Shown here in pieces: positions 1 to 5,510 of a stretch of 5,510 bases of DNA. Positions within the stretch are counted from its first letter, which is position 1, and every line of letters begins with the position of its first letter. This DNA is from Deltaproteobacteria bacterium (GTDB lineage Bacteria > Myxococcota_A > Polyangia > HGW-17). The translations under genes and the position numbers were made by a program. A model generated the notes under the pieces. It saw nothing but the letters and a program-made list of their open reading frames with translations. It did no database searches and was not told the origin of the DNA. The DNA lies in NCBI GenBank assembly GCA_003249585.1, contig QKIM01000636.1, positions 1 to 5,510 of the forward strand, read 5' to 3'.

Positions 1-108
1 GGGCTCTCGCGCCTGGCCATGATGAAGTACAGGATCTCCCACATCACCCATTTCATGGGCAGTGATCTGCGGTTCCTGTCCCAGTTCGACGCCGGAGGTG
101 CGCGATGA
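1..108 (+). CDS. pheS: Phenylalanyl-tRNA synthetase alpha subunit, C-terminal end (partial)
   Basis: The window opens in frame with the last 35 codons of a protein ending in TGA at 106-108. The peptide contains GLSRLAMMKY and SDLRFLSQF, which match the conserved end of bacterial PheS (E. coli has GMGMERLTMLRYG and NDLRFLKQF). This part belongs to motif 3 and the terminal helices of the class II catalytic core, which activates phenylalanine with ATP and transfers it to tRNA-Phe in the cytoplasm as an alpha2-beta2 enzyme. The stop codon overlaps the pheT start (ATGA, 105-108), the arrangement expected for two subunits made in equal amounts. The 5' part of the gene and any leader or attenuator lie outside the window. 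A short tail after the final conserved Phe (DAGGAR) carries the pheT ribosome binding site. Confidence 0.93.
   Translation, partial: GLSRLAMMKYRISHITHFMGSDLRFLSQFDAGGAR
94..99 (+). promoter_or_regulatory. Ribosome binding site of pheT
   Basis: GGAGGT lies 5 nt before the ATG at 105, within the last codons of pheS. It is a near-perfect Shine-Dalgarno sequence. It decides the pheT start in favour of 105 and fits termination-reinitiation coupling through the ATGA overlap. Confidence 0.8.
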
Positions 109-2513
109 AGATATCCTGGAGTTGGTTGTCTCGATATGTGGATCTCGAGGGGGTCGATCCGGTGGAGACCGGTATGCGGTTCACCCTCTCCGTGGCCGAA
201 CTCGAGGAGATCGAGCAGGTAGGGCAGGGGCTCGAGGCGGTGCGCATCGTGAAGATCACCGCCGTGGAGCCGCACCCCAACGGGCAGCACCTCAAGCTGG
301 CCACCATCGACCTGGGTGACACCAGTCGGGTCGTGGTCTGTGGTGCTCCCAACGCCCGCGAGGGACTCTTTACGGCGCTGGCCGATGTGGGCGCCCGGGT
401 CTACGACAAGAGCGGCGAGCTCTTCACCGTCGGTGAAGCGGAGATCCGCGGCGTGAAGAGCGCTGGAATGCTGGTCTCCCCCATGGAGCTCGGGCTCTCC
501 GAGGATCACGCCGGCGTCATCGAGCTCCCGGACGGTCACGCGCCGGGGACCCTGCTGGCCGAGGTCGCGCCCCTCGTCGATACCATCTGGGACATCGACA
601 ACAAGTCCATCACCCATCGCCCCGACCTGTGGGGACATCTGGGCATCGCCCGTGAGGTCGCCGCCCTCGTGGGTCGGGAGCTGCGCTTCGTGGTGCCCCG
701 GCCTGCCTTCACCGAGGCGGATCCGCTCACGGTGATCAACGAGGAGACGATGTTGTGCCCCAGGTACACCGCCTTCACCATGGACGGGATCGTCATCGCC
801 CCCTCGCCGCTGTGGATGCAGATCCTGCTCTACCACGGCGGTCAGCGGCCCATCAGCAACATCGTCGACTTCACCAACTTCGTCATGATGACCCTGGGAA
901 ATCCCCTGCACGCCTTCGACGCTCGGCAGATGGGCGCCAGCACCATTCGCATCCGGCGCGCCCACGATGGGGAGCCCATGACGACCCTCGATGGCGAGAA
1001 GCACACGCTCAGCGCCGAGGATCTGGTCATCGCCGATGCCGAGCGCCCCGTCGCGCTCGCCGGGGTCATGGGAGGGCTCAACTCCGAAGTGGAGCCCGAC
1101 ACCTCGTCGGTCATCCTCGAGAGCGCCAACTTCCACCCCGGCCGTATCCGCCGCACCGCCGCACGGCTCGGCATCCGCACGGAGTCCTCGGCGCGTTTCG
1201 AGAAGTCCCTCGACCCCCGCATGGCCCGGGAGGCCGGCTGGTATTTCGCGCAGCTGGTCACCGACCACATCCCCGGCGCCCACGTCACCTCCCGCTTCTA
1301 TGACGAGGGGGCGCCTCTGCCAAAGGAGTGCGTCATCGAGTTGACCGCGGATTTCATCCGTGCCCGCCTGGGGGTTGAACTCTCCGACGATCGCATCGTG
1401 GAGATCCTCTCCTCCCTCTCCTTCGAGGTCGGGCGAACCGGCGGGGACCTCCGGGTGACGGTGCCCTCCTTCAGGGCAACCAAGGACGTGGGCATCCCCG
1501 AGGATATCGTGGAAGAGGTCGGCCGGATCCACGGATACGGGAATATCCCAGCGACGAAACCCATGATTCGGCTGGAGAAACCCTGGACTCTCCCGACCAA
1601 GAGCGTCGAGCGTCGGATCCGTGACACCCTCGCTCTGGAGATGGGCTTCAACGAGGCCATGACCTACTCCTTTGATCGCCTGGCGAACCTGGAGAAGTCG
1701 GGCCTCGGGACCGAGGCGGCCCTGTGGCTGAAGAACCCCATCTCCAAAGAGGAGCCGGTGCTCCGGCAGACCCTTCTGCTGAACCTCATCGACGCGGTGA
1801 AGCGCAACGAGCGCACCGTGAACGATCAGCGGCTCTTCGAGACGGGACGTATCTTCATCCGGCAAGGGGAGGGCGAGCTGCCTCTTCAGCCCCGGAAACT
1901 GGGGGCGGTGGTCGCCGCCCGTGGCGGGCGCCAGGACGCGTCGGCCGAGCTCTTCTTCAACCTCAAATACGTGCTGGAGCGGCTGGCCCAGCGGCTCGAG
2001 CGCGGAGACTTCTCCCTGGGGCATCCCGGGAAGGAGACCCTGGGGCTGCCCTGGGTGCACCCCGCCCGGTGTGGGGATGTTCACCTCGGCGGCGTCCGTG
2101 TGGGATACATGGCGGCGCTGCATCCCGCCGTGGCGGCGGCGTTGCAGGTCAAATCCGACCTGGTGCTGGCCGATCTCGACCTGGACGCCGTAGCGGCCCT
2201 TTCCAGCCGCCACCGGCTCTTCGAGCCCCTCCCCCGGTTCCCCGGCATCGAACACGACATCTCCGTCATCGTGGACAAGAAACGCTCGGCGGCGGAGATC
2301 TCGGCGCTCCTCGATGCGGTCGACCCGCTGGTGGCGCGCGTCGCATGCGTCGACATGTACGAGGGCGAGAAGTTCCCGGGCCGAAGGAGCCTCACCTTCC
2401 GGCTTCTCTTCGCCCATCAGGACCGAACCCTCACCCAGGAGGAGGTCCAGTCCATCCATGAGAAGATTGTGCATCTTGTGAATTCGCAATTGGGCGGATC
2501 CATTCTCGGCTAG
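105..2513 (+). CDS. pheT: Phenylalanyl-tRNA synthetase beta subunit
   Basis: This 802-residue protein (E. coli PheT is 795) is the non-catalytic subunit that binds tRNA-Phe and clears mischarged Tyr-tRNA-Phe. All family domains are visible in order. The OB-fold tRNA-binding domain (about 40-150) has HPNGQHLKL at 57-65 and VVCGAPN at 77-83. SITHRPDLWGH follows at 168-178. The B3/B4 editing domain (about 215-380) has CPRY at 218, PLHAFD at 267-272, GVMGG at 320-324 and ILESANF at 337-343; its His269 and Glu339 fit conserved editing-pocket positions. The B5 domain (about 405-485) has EDIVEEVGRIHGYGNIP at 466-482. The B6/B7 core-like fold with NPISKEEPVLRQ at 544-555 comes next, then a C-terminal anticodon-binding FDX-ACB domain (about 705-802) with RFPGIEHDIS and DRTLTQEEV. 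No domain is missing or broken. The start is supported by the typical opening MKISWSWL and by the ribosome binding site. Confidence 0.98.
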   Translation: MKISWSWLSRYVDLEGVDPVETGMRFTLSVAELEEIEQVGQGLEAVRIVKITAVEPHPNGQHLKLATIDLGDTSRVVVCGAPNAREGLFTALADVGARVYDKSGELFTVGEAEIRGVKSAGMLVSPMELGLSEDHAGVIELPDGHAPGTLLAEVAPLVDTIWDIDNKSITHRPDLWGHLGIAREVAALVGRELRFVVPRPAFTEADPLTVINEETMLCPRYTAFTMDGIVIAPSPLWMQILLYHGGQRPISNIVDFTNFVMMTLGNPLHAFDARQMGASTIRIRRAHDGEPMTTLDGEKHTLSAEDLVIADAERPVALAGVMGGLNSEVEPDTSSVILESANFHPGRIRRTAARLGIRTESSARFEKSLDPRMAREAGWYFAQLVTDHIPGAHVTSRFYDEGAPLPKECVIELTADFIRARLGVELSDDRIVEILSSLSFEVGRTGGDLRVTVPSFRATKDVGIPEDIVEEVGRIHGYGNIPATKPMIRLEKPWTLPTKSVERRIRDTLALEMGFNEAMTYSFDRLANLEKSGLGTEAALWLKNPISKEEPVLRQTLLLNLIDAVKRNERTVNDQRLFETGRIFIRQGEGELPLQPRKLGAVVAARGGRQDASAELFFNLKYVLERLAQRLERGDFSLGHPGKETLGLPWVHPARCGDVHLGGVRVGYMAALHPAVAAALQVKSDLVLADLDLDAVAALSSRHRLFEPLPRFPGIEHDISVIVDKKRSAAEISALLDAVDPLVARVACVDMYEGEKFPGRRSLTFRLLFAHQDRTLTQEEVQSIHEKIVHLVNSQLGGSILG

Positions 2514-2539
2514 CAGCGCAGCTGCAGCATTGGTGAACC

Positions 2540-3166
2540 ATGAAAACCTTCGTCATCGGAATTGCTGGAGGCACCGGGTCCGGGAAGACCACCATCGCCA
2601 AGAACATCTTCCGTCATCTCCCCAAGGGGCGCTCCGTGCTCATCGACCATGACTCCTATTACAAGGATCACCCGGAGCTGCCGCTGGAGGAGCGGGAGAA
2701 GCTCAACTACGATCACCCCGATTCCCTGGACAACGAGCTTTTGATTTCCCATTTGAAGGCGCTCAAGGAGGGGGGCACCATCGAGAAGCCCATCTACAAC
2801 TTCGTCAACCATGCCCGCGAGAAGTCGGTGGAGGTCATCGAGTCCTGCCCGGTCATCGTAGTGGAGGGGATCCTCATCCTCGCCTCTGAGCAGGTCCGGG
2901 AGCTTTGTGACCTCAAGATCTTCGTGGACACCGACGCCGACATTCGCGTCTTCCGCCGCATCCGGCGGGACATGGATCAGCGCGGCCGCTCCTTCTCCTC
3001 CATCCGTCAGCAGTACTACAGCACGGTCCGGCCCATGCACATCCAGTTCGTGGAGCCCACCAAGCGCTGGGCTGACATCATCATCCCCGAGGGCGGCGAG
3101 AACAAGATGGCCCTGAACCTGGTGGTGGGGCGGCTCGAGAAGTTCATCGACGATATCGATAAATAA
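2540..3166 (+). CDS. udk: Uridine kinase (uridine/cytidine salvage)
   Basis: This 208-residue protein phosphorylates uridine or cytidine to UMP or CMP using ATP or GTP, in cytoplasmic pyrimidine salvage. It is a P-loop kinase of the uridine kinase/phosphoribulokinase family with Walker A GGTGSGKT at 10-17. DHDSYYKD (36-43) carries the family's catalytic aspartate (D38). NYDHPDSLD (57-65), PIYNFVNHAR (84-93, nucleoside binding), VVEGIL (107-112), RRIRRDMDQRGR (139-150, lid-type basic region) and TVRPMHIQFVEPTKRWADIIIP (162-183) all match the E. coli enzyme almost position by position. Length is normal (E. coli 213). The gap to pheT is 26 bp with no visible terminator, so co-transcription with pheST is likely. 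The only upstream Shine-Dalgarno-like string, GGTGA at 2532-2536, is weak and only 3 nt from the ATG, so initiation may be modest. The start is fixed by conservation of the residues just before the P-loop. Confidence 0.97.
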   Translation: MKTFVIGIAGGTGSGKTTIAKNIFRHLPKGRSVLIDHDSYYKDHPELPLEEREKLNYDHPDSLDNELLISHLKALKEGGTIEKPIYNFVNHAREKSVEVIESCPVIVVEGILILASEQVRELCDLKIFVDTDADIRVFRRIRRDMDQRGRSFSSIRQQYYSTVRPMHIQFVEPTKRWADIIIPEGGENKMALNLVVGRLEKFIDDIDK

Positions 3167-3174
3167 CACCTGGA

Positions 3175-3891
3175 TTACAGATAGACCCCGGTCTTGAGGG
3201 GTTTTCCGAGCACATTCGTGGTCAGGCGGGAGATGAGGGGCGCCAGGTCCCGGACCGCTTCGGCCGGTGCGGGGTGTGAAGGCCGGTCGAAGAGCCACGA
3301 GAGGTGAGCCCAGGACACCCGCGGGACGCCGGGGGGGGCGCAGGATTCGCACAGGACGATCCCCGTGCGTCCGCTAAGGGCCCAGCCCCCGTCGCCGCCC
3401 TCACGGTGGCAGGAGGCGCAGCCGTGGAGCGGCGGGACAAAGCCGCCCAGGACGAGGGCATTGTACTGCAGCCAGGGGACAAGGTGTGCCGTGTCCCCGA
3501 GGGCGTCCAGCGCCTCATAGAAGGCGACGAGCAGGGAGAAGAGGGGCTCGTCTTCCTGGTGAGGGGGCGCCATCTCACGGATGAGCTCCGTCCCGTACGC
3601 AGCGGAGGCGATCTTCCGGAAGTCGCCAAGGAGGCCGGGGTAGCTGTGGGTGACGCACATGTCGCCCAGGAGCCACAGACTCCCTGTCCGCGGCGGGGTG
3701 ACGCTGCCCTCATAGAGCATGTAGTAGGAGAGCCCGGCCTCGAAACGCCGCCGGGACTTCCTGGCGCCCCGGGCGATGACATCCAGCCGCCCCTCTTCGC
3801 GCGAGAGCAGCGTCAGGATCAGATCGCTCTCTCCATACTGGACCTTGCGGGCGATGAAGGCCGAGATGGTGTGTGTCCGGCTGGTCCCCAT
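3175..3891 (-). CDS. recO: DNA repair/recombination mediator protein RecO
   Basis: This 238-residue protein has the usual RecO length (about 240). RecO works with RecR, and usually RecF, to load RecA on SSB-coated single-stranded DNA and to anneal strands at gaps. The N-terminal OB fold (about 5-80) contains the family signature YGESDLILTLLSREEGRLDVIARGARKS at 19-46, shown here by its conserved parts: ESD at 21-23, REEG at 31-34 and a basic RGARKSRRRF patch at 41-50. A helical domain follows, with a zinc-binding knuckle C158-x2-C161-x19-C181-x2-C184. The end LGKPLKTGVYL matches the family's terminal LG-x-PLKS pattern. The ATG lies 4 bp after the mgtE stop and has no convincing Shine-Dalgarno site of its own, so translation is probably coupled to mgtE. 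The stop is 8 bp from the udk stop, tail to tail. It is more divergent than the other genes, but the combined signatures leave little doubt. Confidence 0.93.
   Translation of the reverse strand: MGTSRTHTISAFIARKVQYGESDLILTLLSREEGRLDVIARGARKSRRRFEAGLSYYMLYEGSVTPPRTGSLWLLGDMCVTHSYPGLLGDFRKIASAAYGTELIREMAPPHQEDEPLFSLLVAFYEALDALGDTAHLVPWLQYNALVLGGFVPPLHGCASCHREGGDGGWALSGRTGIVLCESCAPPGVPRVSWAHLSWLFDRPSHPAPAEAVRDLAPLISRLTTNVLGKPLKTGVYL
3183..3205 (+). terminator. Candidate intrinsic terminator of the pheST-udk transcript
   Basis: About 17 nt after the udk stop, AGACCCC (3183-3189) can pair with GGGGTTTT (3198-3205) around the 8-nt loop GGTCTTGA. The core is four G-C pairs plus A-U pairs and one G-U wobble, and the run TTTT follows the G block. 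It lies inside the recO 3' coding end, as is usual where convergent genes almost touch. The stem is short and the T run is partly used in pairing, so efficiency is uncertain. No comparable structure was seen for leftward transcripts past recO. Confidence 0.35.
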
Positions 3892-3895
3892 GACG

Positions 3896-5278
3896 CTACA
3901 GCAGGGTCACCGAGATCCATCCGGCGCCCAGGACCAGGACCACAGTGAGCAGATTCACCACAGAGAGCACCATGGTGCCCGCCGCCGAGGCCGGGTCCAG
4001 CTGGAGCCGCTCATAGAAGAGCGGGAGGAAGGCGCCGATGGAGGTGGCGCTGATCAGGGAGAGGGTTGTGACACCGGCGGCCACCATGGCCATGCGACTG
4101 GCGGGGATGATGGCGAAGCGGGAGAAGACGGGGATAAAGGTCACCCCGAAGACCACCAGCCCGAAGAACATGCCCATAAAGAGACCCATGGCCATTTCTC
4201 GGCGGAGGATCCGGCCGAAATGAGAAGACGAGATGCGGCCCATGGAGAAGCCGCGGACGATGAGCGTAGAGCTCTGGGTCGCGGCGTTGTGACACAGCAG
4301 CATGAGAGCGGGGATGAGAAAGAGCAGGTGGATGCTCTCTCCGAAAAAGACCCGTCCCTTCAGCGTCAGGAGCAGGAGGGCCAGGAGCCCGCCGAGGAGG
4401 GGCATGATGAGCTTGGAGATCCGGGGTTTGAGTCCCGCGAAGATGGGTTCCTGGAAGTATTCGATGTCGTCGCCGGCGCCGGCCATCTTGAAGATGTCCT
4501 CCGTGGCCTCCTCGCGGATGACCTCGATGACGTCGTCTACGGTGACCACGCCCAGCATGCGGTTGTCGGTGTCCACCACGGGGACGGCCAGGAATCCGTA
4601 CCGTTCGACGATGGTGGCCACCTCCTCCTGATCCATGGAGAGTGGGACGCTGACCACCTCCGGTGTCATGATCTCCTTGAGGCGGGTGTCGGACCTGCAG
4701 GTGACGAGCTGGCGCAGGGAGACGACCCCCGTGAGCTGGTCCGCAGCGTTGAGGACGTAGATATAAAAGGTCGTGGCGTAGTCCTCGGAGGAGTTCTGGA
4801 TGAACTCGATGGCCTCCATGGCTGTGAGATTGGGGGACAGGGCCAGATAGGAGGGGTTCATGATACCGCCGGCGGTATTGGAGTCGTAGGTGAGCAGTGC
4901 CTCAACCGTGGCCTGATCCTCTTCCTTCATGAGCTCCAGGAAGGCGTCGCGCTGCCCCTCGTCCAGCTCTTCCATGAGGTCCGTGAGATCGTCGTTCTCC
5001 ATGAGGTGGAAGATCCGCAGGGCCTCGTCGGGCTCAATGGACTGAATCAGTTCCACCTGGTCTCGCATATCCATTTCGACCAGGACGTCTGCGCGCGTCC
5101 CGTCGTCCTCGATGTGCATGAAGAGTTTCTTCGCGTCCCGGGGCGGGAGTTCGCGGAAGAAATAGGCAATCTCGACGGGGTGCCGCTTGGCGAGGATCTT
5201 CCTGAGTGGTCCGAGCGCGTTGCGGTGCAGGAGTTTTGCGACAGTGGTGGAGAGGGCATGGAGTTTGGGATTCTGCAT
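3896..5278 (-). CDS. mgtE: MgtE-family magnesium transporter/channel with divergent pore
   Basis: This 460-residue inner-membrane protein has the complete MgtE architecture. An acidic helical N domain (about 20-130) is followed by TAGGIM at 135-140 and two CBS domains (about 140-195 and 203-256). The plug-helix region has DDVIEVIREEATEDIFKMAG at 248-267. Five membrane segments then occupy about 289-306, 315-334, 363-385, 392-418 and 434-458. Family members are homodimeric Mg2+ channels whose cytosolic domains close the pore when internal Mg2+ is high. The many Asp and Glu residues in the N and CBS domains fit that sensor role. The pore is unusual: the segment-2 motif normally GGN-x-G/A-x-Q reads CHNAATQ (329-335). 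The segment-5 aspartate, D432 of Thermus thermophilus MgtE, aligns with N442, and the usual DPA-x-x-SGP reads DPASAAGT. Family assignment is firm, but Mg2+ as the substrate is inferred. The start is supported by AAAGGAG 4 nt upstream. Confidence 0.93.
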   Translation of the reverse strand: MQNPKLHALSTTVAKLLHRNALGPLRKILAKRHPVEIAYFFRELPPRDAKKLFMHIEDDGTRADVLVEMDMRDQVELIQSIEPDEALRIFHLMENDDLTDLMEELDEGQRDAFLELMKEEDQATVEALLTYDSNTAGGIMNPSYLALSPNLTAMEAIEFIQNSSEDYATTFYIYVLNAADQLTGVVSLRQLVTCRSDTRLKEIMTPEVVSVPLSMDQEEVATIVERYGFLAVPVVDTDNRMLGVVTVDDVIEVIREEATEDIFKMAGAGDDIEYFQEPIFAGLKPRISKLIMPLLGGLLALLLLTLKGRVFFGESIHLLFLIPALMLLCHNAATQSSTLIVRGFSMGRISSSHFGRILRREMAMGLFMGMFFGLVVFGVTFIPVFSRFAIIPASRMAMVAAGVTTLSLISATSIGAFLPLFYERLQLDPASAAGTMVLSVVNLLTVVLVLGAGWISVTLL

Positions 5279-5282
5279 GGGA

Positions 5283-5289
5283 CTCCTTT
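5283..5289 (-). promoter_or_regulatory. Ribosome binding site of mgtE
   Basis: Read on the minus strand, AAAGGAG is followed by TCCC and the ATG at 5278. It is a strong Shine-Dalgarno core at a short but workable distance and supports the chosen mgtE start. It probably also serves recO through translational coupling. Confidence 0.75.
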
Positions 5290-5325
5290 CGCGGGTGGTG
5301 GAACGCTCGTGGCCTCAGGGCTCGG

Positions 5326-5353
5326 ATTATACATGTTGCAGGGTTTATGGAAA
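5326..5353 (-). promoter_or_regulatory. Candidate sigma-70-type promoter of mgtE-recO
   Basis: On the minus strand a perfect TATAAT (5331-5326) is preceded, after a 16-bp spacer, by TTTCCA (5353-5348), which matches the -35 consensus TTGACA at four of six bases. Transcription would begin near 5319, giving a leader of about 40 nt before mgtE. That leader is too short for an M-box riboswitch, so feedback is more likely at the level of the channel's own cytosolic domains. This AT-rich patch stands out against its GC-rich surroundings. Confidence 0.55.
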
Positions 5354-5360
5354 GCTGAAG

Positions 5361-5376
5361 GAGGGGAATTCTCCTC
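5361..5376. promoter_or_regulatory. Imperfect palindrome upstream of the mgtE promoter
   Basis: GAGGGGAATTCTCCTC is a 16-bp dyad centred on GAATTC with a single mismatched pair (14 of 16 positions symmetric). It sits 7 bp upstream of the candidate mgtE -35 box. The position would suit an activator site or a distal operator, but the sequence is simple purine/pyrimidine-rich DNA and could be chance. Confidence 0.25.
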
Positions 5377-5438
5377 ACCTCAGTCTCCCCCGGCGGTCAG
5401 GAGGACCTGGTTTCACCCTGGCAGGAAATTTTCAGGGG

Positions 5439-5466
5439 TTGATCTTCACGGCCAAGTTGCTATTGT
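5439..5466 (+). promoter_or_regulatory. Candidate promoter of the gene to the right of the window
   Basis: TTGATC (5439-5444) and TATTGT (5461-5466) are separated by 16 bp, and each matches its sigma-70 consensus at four of six bases. Transcription would begin near 5473, immediately before the inverted repeat at 5476-5491. The match is modest. The location between a divergent gene and a good ribosome binding site is what makes it plausible. Confidence 0.35.
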
Positions 5467-5475
5467 ATGGCCAAT

Positions 5476-5491
5476 GTGAGCGCTCGCTCAC
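5476..5491. promoter_or_regulatory. Perfect inverted repeat, probable repressor operator (TetR-like)
   Basis: GTGAGCG-CT-CGCTCAC is a perfect 7+7 bp inverted repeat with a 2-bp centre. TGAGCG/CGCTCA half sites of this shape are common in operators of TetR-family repressors, which often control their own gene and a linked operon. It lies just downstream of the candidate + strand promoter and 4 bp before the ribosome binding site, where a bound repressor would block transcription. An RNA hairpin is the alternative (6-bp stem with a 4-nt loop). The regulator family is an inference from the operator shape alone. Confidence 0.5.
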
Positions 5492-5495
5492 CCCC

Positions 5496-5502
5496 AAGAG
5501 GA
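5496..5502 (+). promoter_or_regulatory. Ribosome binding site of a gene starting at the right edge
   Basis: AAGAGGA is followed by an AT-rich spacer, and the window ends in ...AAAT. If the next base is G, an ATG begins at 5509, 6 nt after the Shine-Dalgarno core. This marks a rightward gene, divergent from mgtE, of which no coding sequence is visible. Confidence 0.45.
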
Positions 5503-5510
5503 TAATAAAT

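Noticed and set aside
755..1303. Out-of-frame 182-codon + strand frame inside pheT
   Set aside because: The peptide is rich in Arg, His, Pro and Ala, as expected for a shifted frame of GC-rich DNA. The pheT frame is continuous and fully conserved through this region.
2514..2539. GCAGCTGC-containing stretch between pheT and udk as a terminator or operator
   Set aside because: The palindrome is only 8 bp, there is no T run, and the 26-bp gap fits simple operon spacing.
2510..3352. 280-codon open frame on the - strand opposite udk
   Set aside because: It is antisense to a well-conserved uridine kinase, runs on into recO territory and has a composition typical of a shadow frame (rich in Val, Leu, Asp, His and Gly).
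3304..3948. 214-codon open frame on the + strand opposite recO
   Set aside because: It overlaps recO and the end of mgtE in antisense and has no recognisable motif. The RecO reading frame carries the OB-fold signature and the zinc-binding cysteines.
5395..5410. CAGG-AGGA-CCTG inverted repeat upstream of mgtE
   Set aside because: The arms are only 4 bp, which is expected by chance in GC-rich DNA, and the position has no clear relation to a promoter.
3776..5479. 567-codon open frame on the + strand opposite mgtE
   Set aside because: It is the antisense of an unmistakable mgtE. Its peptide is a low-complexity run of Gly, Asp, Glu, His and Gln typical of GC-rich complementary frames, and it has no recognisable domain.

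Overview
The window is a GC-rich chromosomal housekeeping segment. Five protein-coding genes fill about 96% of it: the 3' end of pheS, then pheT and udk on the + strand, and mgtE followed by recO on the - strand. I saw no RNA gene, mobile element, CRISPR array, phage gene or defence gene. Dense packing, strong GC preference at third codon positions and ordinary Shine-Dalgarno sites point to a GC-rich bacterium. The PheT and MgtE sequences would be at home in a deltaproteobacterial-type lineage (Myxococcota, Desulfuromonadota or relatives), but that placement is a weak inference.

Layout. Positions 1-108 are the last 35 codons of pheS, which overlaps pheT by an ATGA junction. Together they encode the alpha and beta subunits of phenylalanyl-tRNA synthetase. 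After a 26-bp gap comes udk (uridine kinase), probably in the same transcription unit. udk then meets recO tail to tail with only 8 bp between the stop codons. A candidate intrinsic terminator for the rightward transcript lies inside the 3' end of recO. On the - strand mgtE (Mg2+ channel/transporter family) is transcribed first and recO (recombination mediator) starts 4 bp after its stop codon, so the two look like a translationally coupled operon.

The only sizeable non-coding stretch is 5279-5510. On the - strand it holds a good candidate mgtE promoter with a perfect TATAAT -10 box and a leader of only about 40 nt, too short for an M-box Mg2+ riboswitch. At the right edge it holds a candidate + strand promoter, a perfect 7+7 bp inverted repeat resembling a TetR-type operator, and a ribosome binding site for a gene that must start just beyond the window.

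The most interesting point is in MgtE. The aspartate of the last transmembrane helix that binds Mg2+ in characterised MgtE channels appears to be asparagine (N442), and the usual GGN motif in the second membrane helix reads CHN (329-331). The soluble sensor domains look normal. This suggests a divergent pore with possibly altered ion selectivity. Nothing else here looks like an undescribed system.
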